46,732 nt of DNA from Branchiostoma floridae (Eukaryota; Chordata; Leptocardii; Amphioxiformes; Branchiostomatidae). Positions 10,133 to 24,500 of this stretch are shown piece by piece; position 1 is the stretch's first letter; every line of letters starts with the position of its first letter. The notes below the pieces were generated by a model that did not search any database, was not told where the DNA came from, and was given only the letters and a program-made list of their open reading frames with translations. Both the position numbers and the translations under genes were made by a program. The stretch covers positions 11,381,317 to 11,428,048 of the forward strand of contig NC_049981.1 of NCBI RefSeq assembly GCF_000003815.2, in the 5' to 3' direction.

Positions 10133-10432
10133 ATGCCGCACGGTCATCACGGCGGAGGGCATCACGGTGGGCATCATGGCGGCGGCTTCCATCACCATGG
10201 AAACCATCACCATGGAAACCACCATCATCATCATGGCGGTCCTCCTCCTCATCATCATGGCGGTCCTCATCACCACCACGGTACCTTTGGACCACCCCAT
10301 CACTTCGGACCTCACCACCCTCCTCACCACGCCGGTCCTCACACACCACTCTTCCCTCACCACGATCCTCACCATCACCATCATCACCATGGTCACCGTC
10401 GCCACGACAATGAGTGCTGCGTCATTCTGTGA
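10133..10432 (+). CDS. Histidine-rich 99-aa protein with C-terminal CVIL prenylation box
   Basis: The frame runs from ATG 10133 (AAG before the start, A at -3) to TGA. Of 99 residues 43 are His, the rest mostly Gly and Pro, arranged as short HHH / GG / PP runs with no fixed period; the last nine are DNECCVIL preceded by GHRRH. There is no signal peptide or membrane segment. The C-terminal C-V-I-L fits a CaaX box with Leu last, a geranylgeranyltransferase-I preference, and the adjacent Cys could be palmitoylated. Together with RR this suggests a membrane-tethered cytosolic protein that could bind Zn, Cu or Ni ions. Function is inferred from composition only. The reading frame was chosen over the equally open neighbouring frames because it alone gives a start in good context after the acceptor, a low-complexity but purposeful composition and a functional-looking C-terminus. 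An upstream noncoding exon is probable. Confidence 0.7.
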   Translation: MPHGHHGGGHHGGHHGGGFHHHGNHHHGNHHHHHGGPPPHHHGGPHHHHGTFGPPHHFGPHHPPHHAGPHTPLFPHHDPHHHHHHHGHRRHDNECCVIL

Positions 10433-11380
10433 AGAATGCGACTGGCAATCTAAGAATTTAAGGACGTTTTTATGGATTTGAATTTTACGCCTGCTTCTGC
10501 CATCAAGTTAAGGCTTATAGCATACGTAGAGGGGTTAAAAAGCATACATCAATATGCGGAGTGAGTTTTGTCTTGAGCGTCTTTCAACATGTGTCTTTCA
10601 GTTGCAGCACGGTTTATTGTTCAAATTTTGTGCGTTCCCAAACGACTTGCCCGCATATACGTATCTAGCACGGTACAAAGTGAGTCATATGTTGCATTTG
10701 TTCGCGAATGATCAACTTTCGAATTTCATGTTTATACCACCACAAACAACCTTTGCCTGCAAATAGAAGACCCATATAGAGGGATGAAGTGCAGATACAA
10801 AATATTTACAACAGAATGGAGGCTATATGTTTGCGAGTTCCCCAAGCATGTATATGTTAGTGTTATGTTGTTTAAATGCTTTAAAGCCAGCTAAGGAAGC
10901 TAATCATCTGTATAATGCCAAGACAGATGCACTCACAACTGGTCAGAAAGGCCAAACATATATCACCAATATGATATCTGACTATAGCCCACTCGGTCCG
11001 ATAATTTGAACAATGTTGCGCTTTATTGACGGTCTCACAGCGACCACTAGCAGATATGATCATAACTGCAGTAAAGATATGACCCGCTATGATTGGCCAA
11101 GTGTAATTTTCAACAAAGAAGAAAATACCAAAGAATCTTTATTGCCGAAGTAAAACCAATGACGAGTAAATCTTGTTTGACTTAATTGTTATTTGTAATA
11201 TATAGAGCTGTAACGCTAACGTTTTAAAAACACTAGGAAGTACTGCAAAAAGAGTGTTCACGTACATACATAACGTAATCTTATTTTAATTAATATTGAC
11301 AATGCAAGCGATGATAATAGACTATAAAATTCATATTTCAGACATTGACAGCGTCTTTTGACTTCAGTTATCAAGTTATA
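10433..11380. other. Intergenic between histidine-rich gene and SDR copy A
   Basis: AT-rich, with no exon, RNA gene or repeat recognised. It should contain the 3'UTR of the histidine-rich gene and the end of the minus-strand SDR copy A transcript; I see no unambiguous AATAAA for either. Confidence 0.4.
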
Positions 11381-11600
11381 AACTATCTACGATAAATGGC
11401 ATGTATGTCAATCTTTGCCGTTGAAATATGACCAAAATTACTTTTGGCGACGCCTCAGGGGCGAGGACTTTGAAATCAAATTTTTGTCAGCTGATGCACC
11501 TCCACCACAGTACTCATAAATCGCTTCAAGCACAACCCTTATGACGTATAAACATAGAATCAGATGTTGACGGAGAGATAACCAAAGTCCCCATGCATAT
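11380..11600 (-). repeat. 3' flank shared by SDR copies A and B
   Basis: This stretch, about 80-300 bases past the copy A stop, matches 23970-24190 on the 3' side of copy B over most of its length (for example TTTTGGCGACGCCTCA and TCAGATGTTGACG). It marks the end of the ancestral duplicated unit. In copy B the two parts are now separated from the gene by a roughly 2.8-kb block of inserted repeats. Confidence 0.65.
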
Positions 11601-11679
11601 CTGGCTTTGAATGTGTTCCAAGACAAATCGAAATCATCTTTTGCAGAGTGGACGACTTACTACTTTACTTCTCTTTGAA

Positions 11680-15359
<3,680 letters not shown>

Positions 15360-15692
15360 GTGTCCTGAGAACGAGATTAGGGATGACAAAAAACATGGCG
15401 CCCTCCTGTCTACAGTAGTCATGTATAGATCGGTACATTTTTGTCAAGGTCAAATGTTTGTTTTGGTGACTTTTGAACTCAATTTTGAAACATCTAAATT
15501 CTCTTGCATGCAGTAAAGTTTAGCTAGTACCTAACCTGATTTCGCGAAGTTTCCATTGAGCCCTAAGTTACCCGTTTAAAGATTTCTGTTGTCTATGTTG
15601 TTTCTTGCCTGTGTGACCTTGCTAAGCATTTAGAACCAATCGTCTCTATGTCCACAGAGTACACTATGCATATCAGAACGCTATATCCTTAC

Positions 15693-15960
15693 CGGAAATT
15701 CGCCGAAAGCCAGAGTATTTTGACGACACTGTCTCTCACGAGCCACTATCGGTGAAGTGTTCAGACACTGCAAACGTGGTAGACATTCAGTTTTTCGATT
15801 ATGGGCGTAAACAATGAGAATGTAATTGGTTCCACAGCCGCCTGGCTTTTTAAAATCTGTCGTGGCTTAAATACAGGTCAACTGTGACGTGTCAAGGACA
15901 CAGGGTTTTTATTCAGCAAGGCCTGGTCTGTTCAGGGTTTACTTCCGGGTCATATAAGCA
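15693..15960 (-). promoter_or_regulatory. Noncoding first exon and promoter region of SDR copy A
   Basis: A donor CCG/GTAAGG at 15693/15692 pairs with the acceptor just before the ATG; the same donor is at 32361 (copy B) and 37380 (copy C), about 320-330 bases above each ATG. Upstream, 15861-15904 is conserved with 32510-32556 and contains, on the minus strand, TTGACCTGTATTTAAGCC: a TGACCT nuclear-receptor half-site followed by a TATA-like TATTTAAG. TSS is inferred, not seen. Confidence 0.5.
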
Positions 15961-16023
15961 TGCATGCCGTTCTTTGTCAAAGCATCACGGTTGATAACTG
16001 AATTGTTCATGTATATATATATA

Positions 16024-16856
16024 CAGTGGAAGCCACTTAATTGCACCTCGGATAAACGCACACTTCGGGTAATTGCACGGAATCCGAAAATCCCAAACCG
16101 TCTCCCATTCACTCCATTTTTAGTGACTTCGCTTATCTGCACGACAAAAAATCACCAACGCCGGATAATTGCACGAAATTTGTCAAACATCGTCAACAAA
16201 TTGACTGAAAATGCGTGCTAAAAATCGTCAGACACGGTACAAATAAGCCGAAAACGGCCTTTGTGAAGTCGCTATACTGACAACATGTAGGGGATCAAAA
16301 GAAAGCGATATTGTGGGGTCGGCACTATGAAGAGACGCCCGCCCGCTTAAGGTCGTCAAAGCCCGCATTACGATTTGGCAGACAACTTGCTGTGACATAC
16401 TCAATAAAAACTGTTCTCTATCTGTCCATTGTCTAATTACTGTAATTAGGGTAGCGGGGAAATACTTATGCAGTGGTTTTATGGTCTTGGCAGCCAGTCG
16501 GAAACAACACAGCGACTCGGGGCCTACAGACGGACATAACACTCGCCTTCGGCGGTGCAATGCTTTAGTTTCGTGCTCAGGAAGCTACATAACGTATACA
16601 GTAACTTACTTTTAGTTTCGATTTCATGTGCATTGCAGCACGATGTTTCGTGAAGACATGTATATGACGTCCGGAGCAGGTACAGCACTACTGTATAAAC
16701 ACTAAATAAACTGTGCGTTGTACTACCTCCCACACCACCTCTCGGCCCCTCCGACCGTGGTGATGCGGTCCAAATGACCAACTCCGCATTATCGCACACG
16801 CCGGATAATTGCACGGAATTCGCTGGCAAATTGAGTGTGCAATTAAGCGGCTTCCA

Positions 16857-16859
<3 letters not shown>
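16024..16859 (+). mobile_element. 836-bp pogo/Tigger-like MITE in a TA microsatellite
   Basis: The termini CAGTGGAAGCC(A/G)CTTAATTGCAC are inverted with one mismatch over 23 bases and flanked by TA. Repeated GGATAATTGCACGGAAT phrases near both ends resemble the internal repeats of pogo/Tigger elements. No transposase is encoded. TA-repeat DNA lies on both sides (16010-16023 and 16860-16919), so the target was probably an AT microsatellite. Confidence 0.8.

Positions 16860-16919
<60 letters not shown>
16860..16919 (+). repeat. (TA)n microsatellite
   Basis: About 30 uninterrupted TA dinucleotides directly after the MITE end. Confidence 0.95.
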
Positions 16920-16924
<5 letters not shown>

Positions 16925-16939
16925 TTTTATTATTGACTG

Positions 16940-17140
16940 GTTTCATCAGGTTGGTAAGTCATCTGTCAGATAAATTAAGCTTTTTCAAGACCCACGTTTC
17001 TGTGACCGTCTGCCACCTTACTCACGACAATTCTATTACTAGCACGCTAGGTGTCGCTGCTAACAGTTGCGTTCACTATGGGATATTCTATGACGTCATT
17101 AATGCCCCCATCCGCTACTTGTGCCATATAACATCTGTAA
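16940..17140 (-). repeat. Diverged Penelope-tail relative
   Basis: In reverse complement it aligns with 7050-7210: both contain GAAACGT, GGTGRC-AGAC-GGTCAC-type hairpin text and a TAGGTGTYGCTGCTAACAGTT-like block. It is too diverged to place ends. It abuts the 3' end of the LINE. Confidence 0.5.
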
Positions 17141-17160
17141 GCTACATTAAATAGATTCTT

Positions 17161-20100
17161 TTTTTTTTTTTTTTTAAACTTTTCCGTGTCCGCCACGGCA
17201 CTTTATTTTATTTACTCAGCACTGTACAGGGAGCACAGGGACATAAACGTGTTGTGTACATCATCGAGTAGCAATTGTCTCGGGTTATCTTTCCATCGTA
17301 TCCAAGAAATATAAATTGAAAACTTGGCGATAGTCAACAATGTAATGTTACATTTGTTATGTTCCAACAGTACATTTTTAACAGATTGATTGTCTTCAGT
17401 ATTATTTAATCTACCCCAAAATTTCCTTAGTCTAGAACATTCTAAAAACATGTGTTCATAGTTTTCCAGCTTATTACAGATATCACAAAAAGGACTGTAT
17501 ACATTTCCAGACGTATCTCTTATTTTCCACTTGTTTAGGAGGTATCTGCAAGGAAGTATTTTATGAAGCAATTTGAAATTGAATTCGCGGAGCTTGTTGT
17601 ATCTGATATAACATGTCTGGGACTCCCAGATAGCTTTCCAATCAAGGTTAGGGGTTACAGAATCCCAATATGCTTGGGCAGTAGGTCTTACAACATTTTC
17701 CATGTAACAGAATACAAATATCTACTGTTAAGTGTATCAAGTGAAATCATGCTGGAATTGAACCATACACAAGTGCCATATAATGTTTCACGACCAGTAC
17801 AATCGTTTTCATCAGTCCAGCTATAGCCTATAGCTCTTTTGACCTGCATAAATTCACTCATCCAGTTTCTTTTGTCACTTAGCTTTCTTAACAATATATC
17901 AGATGCTACATATTCAGAGTTTTCACATAAGTCATTTACATATATCAATCCGCTCCTAATCCAGTGTTCAAAGAACAATGTGCTGTTATTAAGCTTGTAG
18001 TTTTTATTACACCAAATTATTTCTTGTCTTTGTCTTACAAAGTCTGTTTTTCCCCCTCCAAGTTCGTGCCAGGTCAAGACTACCTGTCTATAGAAGGGTG
18101 GGAGCACTCTAAGAGAAGGAGCATCTCCTCCTTTACAAAAATTGAAGCGGAAGAGAAGGAAATCTTTTCCGAAATGATTAATAAAATGTAATGGTATAAG
18201 ATGCCAGTGGCGCTCTTTAGTGTCATCGAGTGCCGACTGCATTAGTCTTTTAACCCACACAGCCTGTAGGCTACTGCGTTTTGAATATATATCAACCATT
18301 TTTAACCCTCCTTCTTGGTAATTTGAGTACAGCACTTTTCTTTTTATTTTGTCCGGTTTGCGGTTCCATAGAAAAGAGAAACATGCTTTTTCAATACGTT
18401 TCAAGGCCCAGTCAGGTGTTGAGATCATGGACATATTATAAATTAATTGAGAGATAGCTAATGTTTTTATAATCAGTACTTTACCATAAAGGGTTAATTT
18501 GCGACTAAGCCATTTTAGAAGCATATTTTCGAAGTTATCTATTCTTTTTTCCCAATTCAAAGTCTCACACTCTTCCTCTGACAGACCATAGTAAATTCCA
18601 AGGGATTTAATGGGTCTATTTGGCCAGTCGATTCCGAAGGGAGTGTCTCTTCGTCCTCGATTGACCCCAATCCACATAGCCTCACACTTTCTACGATTCA
18701 GAGTAGGTCCAGCCACATTACTAAAGTCATCTACAATCTGTAAGGCATTTCTTATAGAATCATCTCCACAAAGAGTAAGAGTTGTATCATCTGCAACTTG
18801 ACTTATCTTTAGTTCAAACATATTATCATTAATCTCGACAGTAATACCCTTGACTGTGCGCGTTTGTCGAATTCTAGTAGCAAGAATTTCAACTACCAGG
18901 TTGAATAATAGGGCTGACAGAGGACATCCCTGTCTGATTCCTCTTTGCAGTTTGAAATAAGCAGATTGCCAACCAGCATTTATGATACAACTCTCTATGT
19001 CAGTATACATGGTCTTAACTATGGATGTAAATGTGGGTCCAAACCCAAACTTGTCTAAGGTTCTAAGCATAAAATTCCAGTTTACCGAATCAAAGGCTTT
19101 TTCAAAGTCTAGCCAGACGACTGCAGCGGGTATGTTGTAAAAATTGGAGTAATAAATAACGTCCTGTATAAGTCTAACATTTTGTCCAATAAATCTGGAC
19201 TTAATGTAGGCGGTTTGATCCTCAGAAATCAATTTTGGAAGAAAGTCCTGCAGTCGTTTTGCTAGGACGACTGCTAATATCTTAAAATCAGTATTCAGCA
19301 AACTTATTGGTCTCCAGTTGGATAAGTCAGTCTTATCGCCCTTTTTATAAATAAGTTTTAATAAGGCTCTCTTCTGTGTTACTGAAAGGCGTTTATTTTC
19401 TATCCCTTCTTTCAAGGATTCGAAGACCAGGTCTCCTATTTCTTTCCAGAATTTCAGGTAGAATTCGGCTGGTAAGCCGTCAGTTCCGGGAGCTTTATTT
19501 TGCTTCATGTATTTCAAAGCTGAAAAACATTCGTTTTTTGTTATAGGATCATCAAGCAGAAGTCTGTCCTCATCCGAAAGAGAGGGTACATCAACCGACT
19601 CAAGAAACGTGTCGATTTGTTCGTCAGTAGCAGGATTATCACAACAATAAAGATTTTCATAGAAAGCTGCCTCCAAATCTAAAATTTTAAACGGATTTGT
19701 TTCCTCTCTGTTCTCATGCTTTAATCTAGTAATGGTGTTTTGTTTTGAACGGGAGCTCTCAAGAGATAGGAAATATTTGTTGGATCTCTCCCCTTTTTCG
19801 ATCCATTGTTCTCTAGATCTTACTTGTGCCCCTTTCGCTTTATATTCATATATAGTTTCTACTTTTGACTTAACCTGTGCATATACATCAAGAACATCTT
19901 TATCTAACGTGTCATCTATTTTCTTATCAAGCTCTGTTAACTGAGTTTCCAAGCGCACAAGGTCGTTATTCAGTTGGAATGCTTTTTGTCTAGAGAACTT
20001 ATCCGTAAAGTCCTTAATCTTATTTTTGCAGATTTCCCAGAGCATTTGTTTCGATACATTATTGTCTTTAAACTCTTTAACGACATCAATAAGAGTGGAC

Positions 20101-20872
20101 TTAACACCATTAACATAACAATCATCTAAAAGGTGTGAAGTATTGAAACGCCATACTCCGGGTCCTCTGGCAAAGTCTGTCAGTAATAACTTTAAAAATA
20201 TCGCTTGATGATCAGTTTTTATAGAACAGCGTATGTCACATTTCACAACAGAATCAATAATCGACTTCTGAATGAGCCAAAAGTCTATTCTACTTGAAAT
20301 TAAGTCTGGGTTCTTCCGCCTCCAGGTGAACTGCCTCACCTGGGGGTGGCGCTCCCGCCAGATATCCACGAGTTTTAGCTGTCTTTTAAATCTAATTAGT
20401 TCTTTTTCACCTGCGCTAGGCGCCAGAGATTGTTTACTATTCCTATCCATAGCTGTGTTATTTACCATATTAAAGTCCCCTCCAGCAATCAGATTATCGA
20501 CATTGTTGTCATTAATCCAATCCCTTAGAGAGGTAAGGAAGGTTTGTTGCTCCTTCTTTTCAGTTGGTACATAAACATTAAGAATTGTAAGATCTTTTAA
20601 CTTAATCAATAGTTTTCTACCATCATTTCCTTTGATTACATCTGTGACATTCATATCAATCTTCTTTTTACAAAGTATGGACACACCTCTACTATGAGAG
20701 TCACCAAAACAATGGAATTGAGGTCCATTCCAATCTCTTTCAAAGACATCCATCTTATCTTCAGTGTAATAGGTTTCTTGTAAGAGAAAGATGTCTGCCT
20801 TCTGGCGTTCCAACCAATGGTAAAGGGTTGTACGTTTACTGTGGTTTCTAAGCCCTCGAACATTAAGCGAGA
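17161..20872 (-). mobile_element. 5'-truncated L1/Tx1-like LINE with poly(A) tail
   Basis: The element reads on the minus strand. Its 3' end has a stop at 17212, a 36-base 3'UTR with overlapping AATAAA signals and a poly(A) tail (T run 17159-17175). The 13-base word TAAATAGATTCTT is present at 17148-17160, right after the tail, and at 20873-20885, at the other end; I read it as the target-site duplication. That would place the 5' truncation just before the endonuclease domain. There is no ORF1. The palindromic MITE at 20951-21174 lies just outside. Confidence 0.85.
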
Positions 20873-20915
20873 TAAATAGATTCTTAAAACATCGTTGAAG
20901 AGGTTCATTTGTCAC
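17212..20915 (-). pseudogene. LINE endonuclease / reverse transcriptase ORF, one frameshift
   Basis: A 1075-codon frame (20915-17688) carries an AP endonuclease domain (SLNVRGL 16-22, LQET 44-47, YVPT 115-118, GGDFN 145-149, TDHQA 234-238) and a reverse transcriptase (KAPGTDGLPAEFY 474-486, WLDFEKAFDS 601-610, VADD 707-710, RGIRQGCPLS 658-667). A final 163-codon segment in another frame (17703-17212) has the C-x2-C..H..C zinc motif (Cys73, Cys76, His84, Cys89) typical of the C-terminus. The two frames overlap at 17688-17703, so a single frameshift splits an otherwise intact protein. RT signatures and the missing RNase H fit the L1/Tx1 clade. The first 12-15 residues may be host flanking sequence if the 13-base duplication is the true boundary. 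Confidence 0.9.
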
Positions 20916-20950
20916 GTATATAACTGCAAATAGTTCACAGACTATTATTC

Positions 20951-21174
20951 AATGACAATTTGTAAGGCGTAAACATGTACCTCAAAATTTTTCGATGTCT
21001 TCACAATACATCTTTTTCTCTGGTCCACACAGAGGCGGGGGAGAGGGGAAGAAGATCCATGCAAGTCTCGGACCTAGTGTCGTGCTCTCGCGAGACTAGG
21101 TCACTCCGTGAACAAGATGTACTGTGGAGACATTGAAAATTTGGTACGTGTTTACGCCTCATGAAGCGTCACTG
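20951..21174. mobile_element. Foldback MITE
   Basis: The arms 20952-21015 and 21113-21173 are imperfect inverted repeats (both with AGGCGTAAACA(T/C)GTACC and GATGT(A/C)T blocks). A shorter stem, GACCTAGT...ACTAGGTC, sits in the centre (21071-21102) around CTCTCGCGAG. No coding capacity. No clear target duplication was found. Confidence 0.65.
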
Positions 21175-21465
21175 ATTTAAAAATATTCTACAAACTAAAT
21201 TCTCACAAATATCTGTTGTCCAAGATTTCTTCGCCAAAGGGACGAGGTATGGAAACTAGCACAGCACCATAATGCAACAGCACTTGAATACAGACAGAAG
21301 ATCGAGCATAAATGAACATCAACATAATCAATGACACGCCACCTTTATTTCTTTATCCATTCATACTTAGTCATTCATCTTCTATATCTTTGATAATTTT
21401 CCAACGGGGATAAAACACCCAGGAATCCTAAAATATTGGCGATATATAAAACCAATGCTGAATAG
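21175..21465. other. Short AT-rich intergenic stretch
   Basis: Nothing recognised between the foldback element and the palindromic repeat that begins near 21466. Confidence 0.4.
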
Positions 21466-21530
21466 TTATATTTCAGCCATACCATAGGTATGGTGAAATA
21501 TATTGTATTCGTAATTATATTGCAATCCAT
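21466..21530. repeat. Palindromic terminus, paired with 26819-26872
   Basis: Contains the near-palindrome ATTTCAGCCATACC / GGTATGGTGAAAT followed by ATATTGTATTCGTAA. The same unit in inverted orientation is at 26819-26872, 5.3 kb away. On both sides it is followed, reading inward, by a TTTC-rich run and CTTGTCAAATCTTC-like text, so it seems to be the outer end of the tandem-repeat elements between. Confidence 0.55.
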
Positions 21531-21539
21531 ACATAGTAT

Positions 21540-21925
21540 TAGCCTGGGTACCATCCGGAAAGTAGTCCGCTCCGGCGTTCAATATATACTATATACAGTC
21601 GCTTCTCTGTGTTTCCGTCTGGGAACGCGGACCATCTAAACGTCTGGAATCGTCCAAATTTTGGACGCAGGCGCTGATTGGTCCCCACATATGAGCAAAT
21701 TATGGAATGGGTTCAAGCGATCGTCCGAACAGGCGTTCCAACACCGGACAAGCTCTCCGTCTGCTTGCGAGAGGGCCTGTTGTCATCGAACGAGCGCTCT
21801 AGAACCCATTCCTTGATTCGCTCATTAACTGACGTTAGCACCAAACGGTTTGAATGTGCACGTCTCCAGACGGATAGCAGAAGTGAACATAGGAGCGAAC
21901 TACTATCCGGATGGTACCCAGGCTA
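21540..21925. mobile_element. 386-bp MITE, long TIR, 9-bp target duplication
   Basis: Ends TAGCCTGGGTACCATCCGG and reverse complement (about 34 bases of TIR with few mismatches), flanked on both sides by ACATAGTAT (21531-21539, 21926-21934). A 9-bp duplication fits Mutator-type elements better than hAT (8). The target itself was a palindrome: TATTGCAATCC on the left and GGATTGCAATA on the right re-form a stem when the MITE is removed. Confidence 0.85.
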
Positions 21926-21960
21926 ACATAGTATGGGATTGCAATATATTGTTTTTGCTG

Positions 21961-22992
21961 AGTTTCTTCTCCTCCTGTCAAAATCTTCAAGTTGATTCAA
22001 CTTTTTCATTTTTGGATCAAATGAGCTGAAATTTGGCAGGGTGGTAGAAATAGCAAATACCCCCAGGTGTTTTTTCACTTTCTTCAGAGAGGCCTTAGAA
22101 TTTATGATATTTAGGGTTTTTGGTCATTTTTAGACCAATTATGTATATTTTGGGAACCTGTGCCCTGGTATTATAACCTAGTGGCCTGAAATTTGGTACA
22201 GAGGTGCATTGCACATATGACCACAGGACCCTATCAACATTTTTGTCATAGATTATTTAGAAATTAGTTATTTTGGGGTGTTTTGGCCATTTTTTACTAA
22301 AAATGTATATTTTTGGCTCCTATGCCCTTGTATGGAAACCAAATGACCTGCAATTTAGTACATAGGTGCATTGGACATTTGACAACAGGACCACATCAAC
22401 GCTTTCGTTATGTATCATTTCAAAAATGAGTTATTTTGGGTTTTTCGGCCATTTTTAACTAAAAATGTTTATTTTTGGCTCCTATACTCTTGTATGGAAA
22501 CCTAATGACCTGAAATTCGGCATGAAGGTGTGTCTGGTATGTGCCCACAGTACCTCATTTTCACTTTGGGCATACATTACCTTGAATTGTTGAATTTTGG
22601 GATTTTTTGCCATTTATGGACTAAAAATGTTAAGTTTTGGCTCCTGTGCCTATGTATGAAAACCAAATGGTCTGAAATTTGGTATGAAGGTGCGTACAGT
22701 ATGTAGCCACAGGGCTCTATCCACACCTATGGTGTACATCAATTAAAAATTGTCAAATTTGGGATTTTTTGCCGTTAATGACCAAAACTGTACATTTTTG
22801 CTCCCTGTGTCATGAGAAAGCCAACTGATCTGGAATTTGGTATAAGGGTAGCTTTAGCACTATAAATGGGAAATGGGCCACATAGACTGGTCCATTTTGC
22901 ATAGATAGGGGTGTTCTGGAAGAGTCCATTATTGTATGAAGATGGATTGCAATATGCTGTATTTGCTCCCAAGCAAATGTCGGCCTTTCTAG
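21961..22992 (+). mobile_element. Helitron-like nonautonomous element 1 with 162-bp tandem core
   Basis: A 5' part (TCCTGTCAAAATCTTCAAG at about 21977) leads into a tandem core in which the CTGAAATTTGG phrase recurs at 22026, 22186, 22348, 22510, 22672 and 22830 (spacing 158-162). The 3' end is a 7-bp stem with a 4-base loop (ATTTGCT-CCCA-AGCAAAT, 22961-22978), then GTCGGCCTTT and CTAG (22989-22992), followed by T. Hairpin plus CTRR followed by T is the Helitron 3' signature, and a tandem core is known from Helentron-associated nonautonomous elements. No Rep/helicase is encoded. The 5' end is not defined. Confidence 0.65.
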
Positions 22993-23749
22993 TGTTTCTT
23001 TCTTTCTTTCTTTCTTTCTCCTGTCAAATCTTCAAATCGAATCAACTCCGCCGTACGCGTTTTTAAACCGATTGACTTGAAATTTGGCACAAAGGTAGAG
23101 TAAGCCAATACCCTCAGGTGATTTTTTTCTATTTTTTTCATATCTGCCTTCAAAATGATTTTATTGAGTTTTTTGTCAATTTTTATGTATATTTCGGGCT
23201 CCTGTGCCCTGGTATTACAGCCGAATGACATGAAATTTGGTACAGAGGTGCCCTGATCATATGCCCACCCAGATTTAATAACAGTTTTGGCATACGGTAG
23301 AACAAAATGCTTAATTTTGCGATTTTTGGCCATTTTTTGACAAAAAAAGCACATTTTTGCCTCCTGTACCCTCGTTTTACAACCAAATGACCTGAAATTT
23401 GGTATAAAAGTGCCCTTCAATTATGTGTGCATGAATTCAATAACAGTTTTTCCATACAGTACAACGTAATGCTAAATATTGCGATTTTATGGCCGTTTTT
23501 GGACAAAAATTGGACATTTTTGGCTCCTGTTCCCTCGTTTTACAACCAAATGACCCGAAATTTGGTTAAGCGGTGCTCTAGATATTTATCCAAATGACCC
23601 ATGTATAATTTTTGGCATGGAACACTTTAAAATGATATATTTGGGATTTTTTGGGGTCATTTTCCAATGGCCAACGACCTCAAGGCCTATTGTTGCATTA
23701 TGGCTGAAATATGCTGTATTTGCTCTCAAGCAAATGTCGGCCTTTCTAG
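22993..23749 (+). mobile_element. Helitron-like nonautonomous element 2, adjacent copy
   Basis: Begins with a (TTTC)n run (22996-23019) and CCTGTCAAATCTTCAAATCG, then tandem units with the TGAAATTTGG anchor at 23078, 23231, 23393 and 23556 (153-163 apart), and ends with the same hairpin and CTAG (23746-23749), again followed by T. It is inserted directly behind element 1 in the same orientation. Confidence 0.65.
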
Positions 23750-24192
23750 TTCTTGTTGTACTTTTGTACTTTTGTAATACATGCAATAGTAACGCTCTCC
23801 TTAAAACACTCGTACTCTGCTGCATAACGACTGCTCACGTAGTACATAAATACACCGTTATACATGATAGGGACATAGATGGATAGTTAACAATGAAATC
23901 TTTACGAATGGACACGCTACATACGGACATACATGTTATACATCGGCAGCGACTTCCAATAGAAATTATCACATTATTAACTATCTAAAACGAAAAACGA
24001 CATATATGTCAACAAATCCTTTTGGCGACGCCTCAAGGGTGAAAACTTTGTAATCAAATTTCTGTCAGCTGGTGCACCTCCACCACATGTCATAAATCGC
24101 TTATATTTATTCAATCACCAAAGCCTCTCTGCGCAAGCTGTCGACCCTTATGACATTTTACAGAATCTGATGTTGACGTAGGGATAACGTAA
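23750..24192. repeat. Residual 3' flank of SDR copy B
   Basis: From about 23970 the sequence matches 11380-11600 (3' flank of copy A). It is bounded on both sides by Helitron-like 3' ends: element 2 at 23749 and element 3 at 24193. No exon is present. Confidence 0.55.
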
Positions 24193-24500
24193 CTAGAAAG
24201 GCCGACATTTGCTTGGGTGCAAATACAGCATATTTCAGCCATACCCATTCCCACGCAACATTGGACTGTTCCAAGTCACCCCTGTGCAAAAATGCAATAT
24301 TTTGACTGCAAGTTATCCCCAAAGGAGAACTAATATTGTGAATAGATTCCAGGTCAAAACAGAGCTTGCCCAATATGCCCCTGGCCCATATGGAAGAATA
24401 TAATCTTCTACAGGAGCGCCTATGCATAACTGATTGGTTTTTAGAATTGCGGCAGCTCCTATTTTTCCTAGAGTGAAAAAGAACGCATCTTCCATTCAGA
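24193..24500 (-). mobile_element. Helitron-like 3' end, copy 3 (minus strand)
   Basis: On the minus strand it ends GCAAATGTCGGCCTTTCTAG at 24193, with hairpin ATTTGC / GCAAAT (24207-24224), and is followed by T. The body differs from elements 1 and 2 beyond about 60 bases and lacks the 162-bp core; the first 100 bases resemble copy 4. The far end is undefined. Confidence 0.55.

Noticed and set aside
10036-10413. Arg/Ser-rich and Met-rich frames overlapping the histidine-rich gene
   Set aside because: They are other-frame readings of the CAC/CAT repeats; the histidine frame has the start context, acceptor and CaaX end.
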